Assembly (NCBI GenBank): GCA_029582155.1
Contig: CM055901.1
Location: 558,001 to 622,000 of the forward strand
Reading direction: 5' to 3'
Origin: Panopea generosa
Lineage: Eukaryota > Mollusca > Bivalvia > Adapedonta > Hiatellidae
DNA length: 64,000 bases
A program made the translations under genes and the position numbers. The notes under the pieces are model-generated. The model worked only from the letters and a program-made list of their open reading frames with translations, searched no databases and had not been told where the DNA came from. Positions 12,189 to 23,666 of the stretch are shown here, piece by piece; position 1 is the stretch's first letter; each line of letters opens with the position of its first letter.

Positions 12189-13791
12189 TTTTTATGCTCC
12201 CCAAAGGGGGGAAGCATATAGTCACCGCTTCGTCTGTCCGTGCGTACTTCCCCAAATTCTTGTCCAGGCTATTTCTCTACAACCTCTGGTTGGAATTTTA
12301 TGAAACTTGCTAGGATGCATCATTACCAAGTGCAGATGTGCATATTGTCTTTGTTTTCTGGTTCGATGATTTTTCATGAAGTTATGGCCCTTTGATTTTA
12401 TCTGTGACCAAATTCTTGTCCAGGCTATTTCTCTACAACCTCTGGTTGGAATTTTATGAAACTTGCTAGGATGCATCATTACCAAGTGCAGGTGTGCATA
12501 TTGTCTTTGTTTTCCGGTTCAATGATTTTTCACGGAGTTAATAGCCCTTTTATTTTGTCTGTGACCAAATTCTTGTCCACGCTATTTCTCTACAACCCAA
12601 TATTGGAATTTTATGAAACTTGCTAGGATGCATCACTACCAAGTGGAGATGTGCATAATATCTTTGTGTTCCGGTTCTATGATTTTTCACGGAGTTATGG
12701 CCCTTTGATTCTGTCTGTGACCAAATTCTTGTCTGCGCGCTCTTTCTCTACAACCTAATGTTGGAATTTTATGAAACTTTCTAGGATGCATTATTACCAA
12801 GTGGAGATGCGCATAATTTAGTTGTGTTCCAGTTCGATGATTTTTCATGGAGTTATGGCCCTTTGATTGAGTCTGTGACCAAATTCTTATCCTGGCTATT
12901 TCTCTACAACCTCAGGTTGGAATTTTATGAAACTTGCTAGGATGCATCATTACCAAGTGCAGATGCACATATTGTCTTTGTTTTCTGGTTCGATGATTTA
13001 TCACAGGGTTATTGCCCTTCGATTGAGTCTGTGAACAAATTCTTGTCCGCACTATTTCTCTACAACCTCGGGTTGGAATTTTATGAAACTTGCTCAGATG
13101 CATCATTACCAAGTGCAGATGCACATATTGTCTTTGTGTTTGGTTTGATGATTTTTCACGGAGTTGTGGCCCTCTGATTCTGTCTGTGACCAAATTCTTG
13201 TCCCCGCTATTTCTCTACAACCCCATGTTGGAATTTTATGAAACTTGCTAGGATGCATTACTACCAAGTGGATATGCGCATATTGTCTTTGTGTTCCGTT
13301 TCAATGATTTTCACAGAGTTATGGTCCTTTCATTGAGTCTCTGACCAAATTATTGTCTGCGCTCTTTCTCTACAACCTCAGGTTGGAATTTTATGAAATT
13401 TGCTATGTTTGTGTTCAACTTCGATGATTTTTCACAGAGTTGTGGCACTTTCATTCTGTCTGTGACCAAACTCTTCTCTGCTCTATTTCTCTACAACCTC
13501 TGGTTGGAATTTTATGAAACTTGCTAGGAAGCATGATTACCAAGTGGAGATGTGCATATTGTCTTCATGACGCTATTTCGCTACAACCTCTGGTTTTAAT
13601 TTTGTAAAACTAGCTAGGATATGTGCATATTGTCATTTTGTTCCGGTTCAATGATTTGAGAATGAATTCTGTCAAGTGCAGAGCCACATATTGTTCCTGC
13701 TTTGCAGTTTGCTATTTTTCAACCAAGTAGCCATCAGCACTAAGGGAATATTGTACAGAGTCAAACACTCACTTGGGGAGCTTCCATCTTG
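12189..13791 (+). mobile_element. tandem-repeat-bearing element, 156-bp units (about 10 copies)
   Basis: The left end is TTTTTATGCTCCCC, then AAA, then GGGG and GAAGCATA, a small terminal hairpin followed by CGTCTGTCCGTGCG. The core is about ten units of about 156 bp, measured from successive CTCTACAACC positions (12,275, 12,431, 12,588, 12,746, 12,902, 13,058, 13,213, 13,368), decaying toward the right. The right end has TCACTTGGGGAGC then CATCTTG. The same core occurs at 19,558 and, inverted, at 51,754-56,270. Architecture resembles the tandem-repeat-containing MITE-like elements reported in bivalves; the superfamily is not established here. Confidence 0.75.
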
Positions 13792-13892
13792 TTTATGAAT
13801 GCATTACAAAATAAGCTTATTTAATTCATTTCATATGATTTAAGTATGTTATATCCATTTTTCTATGCTGATAACAATAAGGTTATGTCAAA

Positions 13893-14176
13893 TGATTGAT
13901 TGATTGGATATTTAGGGTCATTTTTATGCCATCAAGGGCTAACAGATGATAAGTTAATCTAACCACTGTTTCCTGGGATAAACCAGTACTCAAGCACACT
14001 CCATCTCCGCAAGTAACTGATAACTTTCCAACTTGAATCAGTGGTGAGAGACGAATAATAATGAGACACAATGTCATATATCAATCATTACGGAGATTGT
14101 TGCCGAGCGGGAGATTCGAACTCATGACCCCTGGATTGATAGTCAGAGGTATAACCGACTGAGCTAAATGGGCCTG
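13893..14176 (-). mobile_element. tRNA-derived SINE
   Basis: On the minus strand the head contains A-box-like TAGCTCAGTCGG and B-box-like GAGTTCGAATCTC, followed by a body with TTACTTGCGGAGATGG and a tail with GATGGCATAAAAATG and CAATCAATCA. A second copy of the same family is at 20,407-20,692. The tRNA-like part lacks a coherent cloverleaf continuing to a CCA-type end, so it is not annotated as a functional tRNA. Confidence 0.7.
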
Positions 14177-14179
14177 GCA

Positions 14180-14960
14180 GTTATGTCAAAGAAAACAAGA
14201 AACAGAAGAATCAAATGAATTTACTCCATGAGTAATATTTTCATTATTCTGACATTGATTCTTATAAATTTGCTACCATTTTTTGCGTTACTCATTTTTC
14301 TACATGTTGAAAAACATTTGGAATGTAAATCTGTGTTTTAAGAATGTATAATATTAAGTTGAAGAATAAGTTTTTTCAAATGAGACTTTAAAAAAGGCCA
14401 TTTTTTGGACTTATTTTGGTTTGTAGAAAAAACAACGCTTTGTTCCTTACCTTTAATACTCTGTAGTCAGTTAAAGTAAATACAATCACAAACTTTGAAT
14501 GTTTATTTTGAAATCATTCATGGATTTTGTATCTGTTAGAGAGATATAACATGAAGTAAAATCAAACAGGCCCAATACCGTATTTTAACAGTATGGTAGT
14601 TCATTAATTGTGGTATTGATGGTTCCTTTTTTATGAATTTCTATGTACCAAGCATATACTACAATTGCTTATATTGTCATGAAATTCTCAATTCATTTCT
14701 GGCCAAAACATTGTTTCTGAAGCCATTGTTTTTTGTTTTTTGAATACCAAAGTGCCCTTTGTGTAGCTTTCTAAACATGCCTTTTTAGTGATTTTGGTAT
14801 CATTATCACATATAAAAGTTAATCTCTGTATGTGAAAAATGGTTCGAGTTCAGGCTGTTATTCATCTTTTGTTTCTGGCCAACCATTTATTATTACTTCT
14901 TTCAATGCCATCATCGTGTCATCATTTGTTGTGTGATGATTGTTTTTCTTCAATCTTTGA
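14180..14960. other. non-coding spacer
   Basis: AT-rich sequence without a recognisable gene or repeat border. Confidence 0.4.
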
Positions 14961-14964
14961 TCTG

Positions 14965-15212
14965 CACTTGGTAATTTACAAATCACATGATGTAAGTGTA
15001 ACTGAATGTCATTGTCGAAACCTGCATTCTCACAGTTATTCAAATATGCTTGACTTAAACAAATCGCGCTTGAAATCTTCCTGGGTATAACCAGCACTAA
15101 ATATATATGGGAAAAGTGTCTTGCTTAAGGACACCACAAATAGCCGAAGATTAAACCCACGACCCTCCAATCATGGATTCAATGCTCTACCACTGGACTA
15201 CACGCTCCACAT
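14965..15212 (-). mobile_element. tRNA-derived SINE fragment
   Basis: The minus strand starts GGAGCGTGTAGTCCAGTGG (A-box-like TAGTCCAGTGG), then GTCGTGGGTTTAATCTTCGG (B-box-like). The body carries AAGCAAGACACTTTTCCC. The 3' limit is uncertain. The overlapping open frames on both strands are incidental. Confidence 0.55.
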
Positions 15213-15844
15213 TGTTCCCAGGCAAACATTATTTTTCTTTTTATATTTTCTTTTGAAAAAAAAAACATTATTTCCATTTTACTACCTAACTAATAGAAGA
15301 TTCTCAAGCATAACTGTAATGTCTCATAAAGAAACCTTTTACAATCAAATTGATTTCCCAACAATTAATAATTTGTTTTTCAAACTTTTAACATTTACTT
15401 GTTCAAGGAAAAAATAGATAACTGGTAAAAATTACTTTTCCCTCTAGAAATCAGCACAGCACAAGACAAGCTTTAATTAGAATATTTCCAAATGTACCCT
15501 TCAGTCATATTTTGATTGGAATATTTCTTTATATACCATTAACATGTGCCATATATCTTACATGTAAAGATTAGAAGAAAGAGGGATAATTGATGCTAAA
15601 ATAATCTACCAAAAATATCTAATAACCACAAGCCATGTTGGACATGGCCAATCCCCCCGCCGAAGTAAATTCTTGTACTGTCCACTTCCTGTCAATGCTC
15701 TCTATTATTGTATGCAAGGTATGCTAGAAACAAGGGAAAGTAACAAGGGGGAATAATTCTGCAAAGACAGAAGAAAGAGTTATGCTTCCTGCACTTCCTC
15801 AATGTCCTCTATCATTGTGTAAAATATCAACAAAATCCCTTAAA
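15213..15844. other. non-coding spacer with an old repeat fragment
   Basis: No gene recognised. At 15,640-15,840 strings such as GCACTTCCT followed by CTATCATTGT resemble the 147-bp repeat family seen at 45.4 and 47.9 kb, so a diverged fragment of that family is likely. Confidence 0.35.
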
Positions 15845-16670
15845 GATAAGATAAGAGAAGCTGCTTTATTTATAAAGGGTGACACATTTAGTTTAAACTA
15901 ATCTTCCGTGAGGCCCTTTATTATTTACAAGTCGATAAACAAAAATGAAATACACATATACATGAAATATTCAGTGAAAACAATGCTAAAACATTTCTTT
16001 TCCCACACGATATTCACACATGTACACATTCACTTCAAGATAACAATACATGTCAACATTCAAAATGGTTATTACATTTATATAAGACAGTTGCAGTTTG
16101 TTATTATTTACATGATTATGTATACACTTGTACAGAAAATAAATTGAGTTATGCATTTTTGATCCGTCTGATTAGATTGCTTTGGTACGCCATTACAGAA
16201 GTTTTGTTTTTTTTATATTTTCTGCTACATTATTCCATATTATTGGACAAGGGTATGTTAGACTTTCTTTGTTCGGTTAAGGTAGTATGAAGTTTTTTTG
16301 AAGAATTTGACCAAGTTACAGGTGCATTTTTATTTGTTTGTCTGAAGTAAAACATTTCATTGCTGTAGGCTGGGGTTATTGACTTTGCTATTTTGTACAT
16401 AAATGCTTTCCGGAAATATATCCTGTTAAAAACTGTTAGTATTTTTAACTCCTGCAAGCTTTCTAATGTGTTTTCAACATTGTAATCCGAGATGATTTTG
16501 CAAGCACGTTTTTCGAGCCTAAATATTCTATTTAGGTTCATTTGACAGGTGCCGCCCCATACAACATTACAGTAATCTACATGAGGTTGAATATACGCTT
16601 TATAAAACTGAACTCTATGGTCAAGGCTAAGATATTGTTAATTCTTGACAGAAGCCAAACGTTTGATAAT
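15845..16670 (-). pseudogene. LINE ORF2 C-terminal region and 3' tail (decayed)
   Basis: On the minus strand, from about 16,660, the translation carries DHRVQFYKAYIQPHVDYCN then VVWGG, followed by NRIFRLEKRACKII and a segment ending at 16,230. This order (thumb region, then the conserved YC..VWG and QKRAARII-like motifs) is typical of the region after the RT domain in CR1/Jockey-type LINEs. Downstream is a 3' untranslated stretch ending in a short TTATCTTATC-type repeat near 15,845-15,860, a plausible LINE tail. The element continues upstream at 17,588 beyond an inserted repeat element. Confidence 0.65.
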
Positions 16671-16674
16671 TTTT

Positions 16675-17582
16675 AGCTCTACTGGCCAAAGGCCAGAAGT
16701 GCTTTTGCGATGGCGCGTTGTCCGTCGCATGTCGTCTGACGTCTGTCATCTGTCGTATGTTAGCAGCTATTTCTCTGAAACCACTAGGCCAATTAAACTG
16801 AAACTTCACATGGGTGTTTCTATTGCATAGGAGTCTATACAGAAGATTTATTTTTTATCTGAAATTCAAGATGGCCGCAATTACTAAAAATAGTTCAAAA
16901 CTTAAAAAATCTGCTTGTCATGAACGGCCTTTTCAGATTTTTAAAATGTTTATGTAGTAATGATGACCAACTATAGATTTGTTCAAATGGTGTCCCTAGC
17001 GTTAAATATGACCCAGTCCCGAGGGTTCAATTAGGGGACACATGTCATAATATTTTTTTTTTTTTTTTTTTTTTTTAAATGGAAATGATTTTGCCGATAT
17101 CTTCACAGAAGCAATGTTTGGTGAAGGAGGTTCAGATTTGTAAAAAATGACTGTCTTAAGGGGTCAGGAGGGGCCCTTAAAGGGTAAAAATTGGGAATTA
17201 CTAAATTTGTTTTCTTAAGAACCAGTATGTCAGATTTGTTCATATTTTGCATAAATTATCCCTATGTGTAGGGGTTTGATTGCAGATAAGAATTTAGGGG
17301 CTAAAATTTATAGGGGCCCTGTAAGGGGACTTAGAATTTTACATAGGGATACTATGGGAAAACAGAAAATTCTCTTTTTTTTTCATTTATTCTGAAACCA
17401 CTAGGCCAATTAAACTGAAACTTTACATGGATTTTTCTATTGCATAGGAGACTATACAAAAGATTTATTTTTTCTATCTAAAATTCAAGATGGCCTATGT
17501 TTCTATTGCATAGTAGAACTTCAAAAAGTGCTATGGCCACTATGAGTCAGTAGAGCATCCTCATGCCCTCTTGGGCCTCTTG
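16675..17582 (+). mobile_element. tandem-repeat-type element, AGCTCTACTGGCC...CTCTTG (inserted in LINE)
   Basis: The left end is AGCTCTACTGGCC, AAA, GGCCAGAAGTGC, a hairpin near the terminus. The right end is GGGCCTCTTG. Runs of T flank both sides (TTTT before, TTTTT after). Interior sequence matches the 635-bp units at 6.7-8.26 kb. It separates two parts of one minus-strand LINE, so it inserted after that LINE. No TIR or clear target duplication other than T residues is visible. Confidence 0.7.
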
Positions 17583-17587
17583 TTTTT

Positions 17588-18050
17588 ACATAAAATTATG
17601 ATCTACTTGATTTTTCCAAGTAAATATTCCAAGTACTTTATCTTAAGATATCATGCTGAGATTTTCACTATTAAGATCAAATTTATGTCTTTGACATCTA
17701 AACAAGTACGTTTTTGATGTGTAATAATAAGCATGACTTCTGTTTTGGAAGTATTTATCAGCATTCCATTTGAACTTGACCACTCTTTAATATATTATGG
17801 AAGTTGTTATGTCATTTCTCTGTTACCACTAGATTAAAACAATAATTTTTTAGCTTTACAGATACATGCGGCCATTTTTGTCATTGTTTTTTTTTTCTCC
17901 CATGGGTGTATTAACGGTCAAAGCAAGACATATAATTCCGCGGAATTCTGGTTATTTATATTAATAGTTTGTAGATTTGATGAATTTTCATTTAAAGTAA
18001 TTTCACTTCTTCATTGACACTACCACATATAGTTGATAAATCGTATTTCT
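17588..18050 (-). pseudogene. LINE RT fragment (decayed)
   Basis: The minus strand around 17,830-17,600 translates, with breaks, to W.SSSNGMLINTSKTEVML and a later LGIFTW-like segment. These match the positions after the FADD box of LINE reverse transcriptases where a W...N.M.IN..KTK motif is conserved. It is continuous with 15,845-16,670 once the inserted element is ignored. The RT palm with its aspartates is not recognisable, so it is heavily deleted. Confidence 0.5.
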
Positions 18051-18249
18051 CATCATTTGAGGTACAGAGTATACCGGTAGTCTGTTCTTGAATACTGTTT
18101 CATCAGCGGTAATATTACACAGTTTATTTGTTATACATTATTTGAAGTAAGACATATGCAACGAGTTTTGGAACAGTCAGCACATATATCATTTAATATG
18201 TTAAATCTATTTATTTTGTGAAATTGTAGTTCATTTGTTTGGTGTATAT

Positions 18250-19062
18250 TTTTGGCGTATTTGCCAAGTTCTTATAGGTTCCAACAGTTTTTGTCCTTGT
18301 GACCTTAAAAATTGCACGAGAAACATCTAATTTGTTCTCTGTGATGACAGTCCTAATGGTCACATAATTTTGCAGGCCACATTTCAAACATTTATCAGAA
18401 ATGTTTTGTTTCGCGCAATACTCTTCGTCTGGTGTTTTCTTGGTAAATGTCTTGTCCCTGTTAGCCTGCCGTGTGTGTCCAGAGTCACTCTGAGTGTGTT
18501 ATCTGTTTCCTCCTCCCAGTATCGGGTTTAGGTGTAGTTGAATTGGCCAAGTACTTGAAATTCTCAACTATGTGTATGTGATCATTTATTTTGCCCAGTA
18601 GTCTCTTTACACCAGACTGGGACAGATGGATCCAGTCACGTTCACCAAAGAAATGTTTCCGTAGGCCATTATAGCGGTCATAGGATCAGCTGTTCACATC
18701 TATGTAGACAGCTCCATGTGTTTTACTGAGAGATTTGATATCATTTATCTCATCTGTTTGTGCATCTCCTCATGTGCACATATTACATAAATAGACCATA
18801 CAACATGGATTCTCATTTTGAATGAGTTAAATGAGCTGGTCATATTTTTCCTCAATATATTTAAGTCCTGGATCAGTTGATTTGGTAGCGTCGTTACCAC
18901 TCACATAAATAATAACGCTTGTACTCTATCGCAGGTTGAACATTGTGATTTTATGACTGTTTCAGCAGTCACACCAGGGAAGGGATGTACAAAGACATTT
19001 CTCAAAAGTCCCTTCTGGTTAACACCCGACAGAATGGAGTCTCATAATATGTATCAATTGTA
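18250..19062 (-). pseudogene. LINE ORF1-like remnant with SGNH-hydrolase-type domain
   Basis: Reading the minus strand from 19,060 gives, in shifting frames, DSILSGVNQKGLLRNVFVH, then a GND-type segment, then GERDWIHLS-like sequence followed by SGV.RLLGKINDHI. These are the block I, block III and DxxH regions of SGNH/GDSL esterase-like domains, known in ORF1 proteins of some CR1-type LINEs. A Cys-rich segment (C.KQNISDKCLKCG) follows near 18,400. Stops and frameshifts make it non-functional. Linking it to the adjacent RT fragment as one element is inference. Confidence 0.5.
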
Positions 19063-19065
19063 TCC

Positions 19066-19345
19066 GAAGTTGTTTTTTATGCCCCCCCACACCCCTCACC
19101 ACCACCATATTTTTGGGGTGGCATATAGTAATCGCAGCGTTCATCCGGTATTTCATTTCCGGCCTGTATCTTTGTCATGCATAGATGGATTTTGTTGATA
19201 CTTGGTACAAATGATCAACATAACATGAAGACATGTCGCAAGTAAAACCCACACCCGTACCTCAAAGGTCAAGGTCACAATTTCAGTTTGTTTGAATACA
19301 CTTTGAATCTGGGTGAGATTTCGTGTCCGGTCTGAAAAGATAATG
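19066..19345 (+). mobile_element. terminal fragment of a tandem-repeat-type element
   Basis: Begins TTTTTTATGCCCCCCC and closes a terminal hairpin with GGGGTGGCATATAGTAATCGC. The inverse of this end is at about 63,375-63,425. The following sequence is the non-repetitive subterminal part of such an element. The right boundary is unclear. Confidence 0.45.
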
Positions 19346-19557
19346 GAAATATTTATGTATAACTTTTAACTACCAGGTAATTCTATTTTAATATGTGTTG
19401 GTGACTCAATTACATTTCATCTAAACAAATATACACAGGGATTTATAATCGGATAGTTATAGGTACAGGTGAGCTGTGTGATCTTAATTATAGATACAAA
19501 AATATTGATCAAATATAAAAATTAATGATAAAGAAAAAAGTGTTGGTAGAAAATTAT

Positions 19558-20042
19558 AATGCTCTCCCAAATCCTTTTTGCGCTATTTCTCTACAACCCC
19601 GTGTTGGAATTTTATGAAACTTGCTAGGATGCATCATTACCAAGTGCAGATGCGCATATTGTCTATGTGTTTCAGTTCGGTGATTTTTCATCGAGTTATG
19701 GCCCTTTGAGTCTGTGACCAAATTATTGTTCGCACTATTTCTCTACAACCTCATGTTGGAATTTTATGAAACATGCTAGAATGCATCATTACCAAGTGCA
19801 GATGGGCATATTGTCTATGTGTACCGGTTCAATGTTTTTTCACCGTGTTATGGCCCTTTGATTGAGTCTGTGACTAAATTATTGCCAGTACTATTTCTCT
19901 ACAACCCCATGTTGGAATTTTGTGAAACTTGCTAGGATGCATCATTACCTGCTATGCAGTTTGGTATTTTTCAACCAAGTAGCCGGTACAGAGTCAAACA
20001 CTCACTTGGGGAGCGTCTATCGGTTCCACCAATATTTTCTTG
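19558..20042 (+). mobile_element. 156-bp-repeat element, short copy (3 units)
   Basis: Three units of the 156-bp core (CTCTACAACCCC then TTGGAATTTTATGAAACTTG, and GCATCATTACCAAG) are followed by the family right end, TCACTTGGGGAGCG ... ACCAATATTTTCTTG. The left end ATGCTCTCCCAAAT is a degraded form of the hairpin end at 12,189. No coding capacity. Confidence 0.7.
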
Positions 20043-20406
20043 TTTTGAATATTAGATATTAGATGGGTAAATCCATCTATTGAATACCACAGTTGTTTGT
20101 CTAGTTCTGGGTATTGCTATTATGGGATATCTTCCACTGGATTAGTTGATCAATTGGCATTTAATAAAAGTTTATGTTAGGGATGATTGGATTAATGAAG
20201 GATAACCTGGGGACGATGGCATCCAGAAATCCGCTGACAAGATTCACCGAGAGAAAGGTGTTGAGGTCATCCATTCATTTACATTTTGGTAAGACTTGTT
20301 TATATGTATATAATTTTTTGTTTGATCAGATCATTATTCTGTGTTGATGGAATATGCAGGCTAATTACTAAGTTATTGATATTGTTTATGCCTACCGATA
20401 CAACTG

Positions 20407-20692
20407 TGGCCTTGTTAGCTCAATCAGTAGCATGTCTGACTATCAAGTTGGGAGACGTAAGTTGGAATCCGCGTCTGGCATTAGTCTCTGTGATGATTGA
20501 TATACAACATTGCATCTCATTGTCATTCATCTCTTACCGCTGATTCAAGTGGGAAAGTTACTTGCAGAGATGGGTGTGTGCGAGTACTGGTTTACCTACC
20601 AGGATCTCAGGAAAATGGTCCTCTGTTAACACTCAATGACATTAAAATGCCGCTAAAGCAAACTGATTATATTCTGTGTTGATTGATTATAC
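20407..20692 (+). mobile_element. tRNA-derived SINE
   Basis: The head GGCCTTGTTAGCTCAATCAG contains an A-box-like TTAGCTCAATCAG. The B-box-like AAGTTGGAATCCGC lies about 45 nt further. The body (GTTACTTGCAGAGATGGG, GAGTACTGGTTTACC) and the tail (GACATTAAAATGCCG) match the SINE at 13,893-14,176. The open frames 20,286-20,682 run through it and are not genes. Confidence 0.65.
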
Positions 20693-20699
20693 AGGTAAA

Positions 20700-22255
20700 T
20701 TAGTAAGTGATTGACGTATCTATACTATGTGATACATCACAGATAGTTACTATGGATACGTTACTACGTGTAGAAAATGGAACAGCAAATAAATATCTTT
20801 TTAGATAAATAATCTTTTTATATTTTCAAATGGTTATAATGATTATTTTGACAATGACAATAATGATATTAAAGTAATGAAAATAAAAGTTATAATGATA
20901 CTATAATAATACTACATACGTAGTTGGTGTTCTAATGGCAGAGAAACCAGCCATAGATTGGTCAGGTCGTAGATTCAAACACTCCCCAGGGATGTGAGGT
21001 GTGTTCTTGAGAAGGTCATGCTTTCTATGCATAATACATTAATCTGCACGCTTATACAAGTCTCTATAATTTAGTCTTGTATAAGTTGTAAAAACACCAC
21101 AGTCAATGTAAAACAAATGAGTTTCAACTTCTACTACTACTGCTGTTGTTATGATTAATGATGCTGCTGATGCTGGTGCTACTGCTGCTACAAATGATAT
21201 TAAGATTAACTGTGGTGATAAGAATGATAATAAAAATGAGTATTTTGGGAATAACTTGACATCTATCATCAGTACATCTCCTTTACAATGTAGTCTACAA
21301 TACGTCAAGTGTCAAATGTGCTTCTATTAAAATGATCTCTAGTAATTTTAGGATATTATGTCTAGTTTCCCACAAATCTTCATTTATAATAGAATGATGT
21401 TCTGCTTATCTCTTTACTTTGAGAACAAAGATGTGAATATTCTCTAGTATTAAAACAGAGGTAAAAAAAAAATAAGATAAAAAAAAGTAAAATGAAACTC
21501 AGTTTAATCAATGCCTGGCTGCAGTCTCTGTGATAACTGGTCATGAGCTTTTTTTTCTGCAGCCATGAGTGTCCCACCTCTGAATATATGGGGAAGCAGT
21601 CAATGACTTGCAGAGACACTGAATGTGTCTAAATGAACAAGTTAACCGCTTAGTAAGAAACGATGTTTAAGGATGCTGACCATCGTTCATGTAATCAAAA
21701 TACTGTCGAATAAAGGTGACCAACCCAATAACCCCCACCCAATACCCCATCACCACCACTGCAATACAAATAATTGTTCATATATCAAGTCTTTTACAAA
21801 TTACTAACTTTTGGGTAATTTCAATTAAACATCTTATATATTCTCCCGAAAAGACAGAACAATGTTTGCTTTGATTTAAGTTAGAGAGAGAGAGAGAGAG
21901 ATAAAATAAAATATGATGATATACTGAGAGAATAAAAATGAAGGCGAGAAAAGAAGAAAAAAAAGAAAATATTTGGAAGACGAGAGAGATGAAAACATTT
22001 ATGATATTTATAATATAGGTTATAAATATTATGTTGTAGACAGGCAGACAACTGGTGTTGGTATTTTATGGTGTTTAGCATCAATTTTTCAGTCATATCG
22101 CAATGATGTCTACTCGAGACAGTATTCTGAATGCTGCCACTCTGTGGCAGACATATGATATTACAATACCCCACCCAGTCACATTATACTGACACTGGGC
22201 CAACTAGATCCAGAAGTATCTTCTAAATGTTTAGCTGAGAAGCTTTATGTACCAT
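20700..22255. other. non-coding spacer with microsatellites
   Basis: A possible decayed tRNA-like head lies at about 20,935-21,000 (GTAGATTCAAAC as a weak B box). A trinucleotide-rich patch of TACTACTACTGCTG then GATGCTGCTGATGCTG lies at 21,130-21,190. A GA microsatellite is at 21,883-21,901. The minus-strand frame 21,881-22,174 includes that microsatellite and a poly-lysine stretch and has no known domain. Confidence 0.4.
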
Positions 22256-22261
22256 TTTTCA

Positions 22262-22335
22262 CGTCTTTGATACGAGTGGCAGGGTATGGAACTCGCGACC
22301 ATGAGAGACAGATGCTCTACCACTAAACCAACACT
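22262..22335 (-). mobile_element. tRNA-like SINE head
   Basis: The minus strand reads TTGGTTTAGTGGTAGAGC (A-box-like) and GTCGCGAGTTCCATACCC (B-box-like), about 74 nt in all, resembling a Glu/Asp-type tRNA but without a sound acceptor pairing. Taken as a SINE head, not a functional tRNA. Confidence 0.4.
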
Positions 22336-22554
22336 GTGGTATTTTTAGACAGAGAGGGACATAGACAGTTTGGTATGGAGAAATGAGATAAAGAGATTGA
22401 GAAGATGTGTGTTTTTACGGATGATAAATGAAAGGCGTATTGTAGTGTCACATGACAGTCTCTTGTATTGTGTCAGTGGTGCATTTATTAACTGCATTCA
22501 TGGTCCTGATGAGATAATTTGTTTGCTGCTGTTTTATTTGTAAGAAATTAATAT

Positions 22555-22740
22555 AGGGTGGTGGTAGTGCAGTGTTAGCCATTCACACCAGGGGTTGCAG
22601 GTTCAACCTCAGGCTCGACCCCACAAACAATACCCAGTACAAGGTCTGTCCCTGGGAAAACATACTCAGGAGCGGCGTGATTCATATAAGCTCCGAGTTT
22701 ACTTCTCATTCAAGCTCAAATAAGTTCGCATGAACTAAAA
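22555..22740 (+). mobile_element. tRNA-derived SINE-like repeat
   Basis: Starts GGGTGGTGGTAGTGCAGTG (A-box-like) with B-box-like GCAGGTTCAACCTC, followed by about 120 nt of body with TACCCAGTACAAGG. No target duplication found. Confidence 0.4.
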
Positions 22741-23250
22741 CAAATGTACACATTGTGGCAGGATGTCTCAAAATAAGTCTTTTTTTTCTCATATTACATG
22801 AAGAAAACTGAAATTTTTACCCATATCTGTACGATTTATTCACTTCTGGTATTGTGTTTGGTATATTATTGTAAGATATTACAGAAATGGACAAATAAGA
22901 TATGTGTTAAAATGTATTTTGGCTGGATGCAGGTATAAAATACTTCTATCACACATTCAGTCAAATCTATAACACAAATCAATTTATATGCGACTTGTTA
23001 AATTGATTTTTGGAGTAAATTTTCTGCTGCTCTGATCTATTCAAGAATGCCGGACATGCTCCTAAATTACTGTGCCTCTCTGCCATTGGGAAATATGGTG
23101 GACAAATTTTTATTAAATTGGTTGTCTAAATCCCCATCCACAGAAATGACACCTTAGTCTAGGATATCACATATTTGGTCCGTGTCTATTTTCACAGCCC
23201 ACAGAATTGTCAAATTCCTGCTCTCTCGAAACTCCATTTTAAATCTGGGT

Positions 23251-23385
23251 CCTGCGTGGCCATGTGGTCTGACGGCACTGTCGATGCAGACGTGAACTCT
23301 GCCGCATTGTGCGGGAGTCTCCCGGAATCAAAGAGAAAGTCCTGACTCCCAGACAGGAGTCAAGAACTCCCGCAATCACAAATCC
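23251..23385 (+). mobile_element. tRNA-derived SINE fragment
   Basis: TGCGTGGCCATGTGGTCTGA has an A-box-like core, and a B-box-like GGGAGTCTCCCGG follows at about 23,315. A short inverted pair of GACTCCCAGACAGGAGTC lies at 23,345-23,362. Limits uncertain. Confidence 0.35.
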
Positions 23386-23666
23386 TGTGTATTTTATTTT
23401 CACTCAGGCCACACTTAAAAATATCTCTGTTTCCCCTTCCCCTTTATATTGCATTTATTAATTGTGCTCAATACTAACTGCATTGCTTGTAAAAGTGTAG
23501 GATTGAAAATTAAGAAAAACTGTAAAAATGAATAGTATTTATATAACATTTATATATAATAAACTGAACTGTGTTTATTTTGATTGACAAAATGAAACTA
23601 TACAATATGACAAGTATTGAAAAATTGGACAGCAGTTACTTAAAATGCCTACAGGACTATATCAAG

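Noticed and set aside
12222..13193. Minus-strand frames with HLVMMHPSKFHKIPTRGCREI repeats
   Set aside because: Translations of the 156-bp tandem repeat; also seen wherever that repeat occurs (56,094-56,360).
13893..14176. Possible functional tRNA gene at the SINE head
   Set aside because: A and B boxes are present but pairing of the acceptor stem is poor and a SINE body follows; a second copy with the same body exists at 20,407.
16230..16541. 103-codon minus frame as an independent host gene
   Set aside because: The motifs (RLEKRACKII, FNRIYFRKAFMYK) are those of a LINE C-terminus and the sequence continues upstream as LINE.
20286..20682. Plus-strand frames of 85 and 61 codons
   Set aside because: They overlap a tRNA-derived SINE, in two frames.
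21881..22174. Minus-strand 97-codon frame
   Set aside because: It spans a GA microsatellite and a poly-A/AAGAAAA tract; low complexity, no motif.
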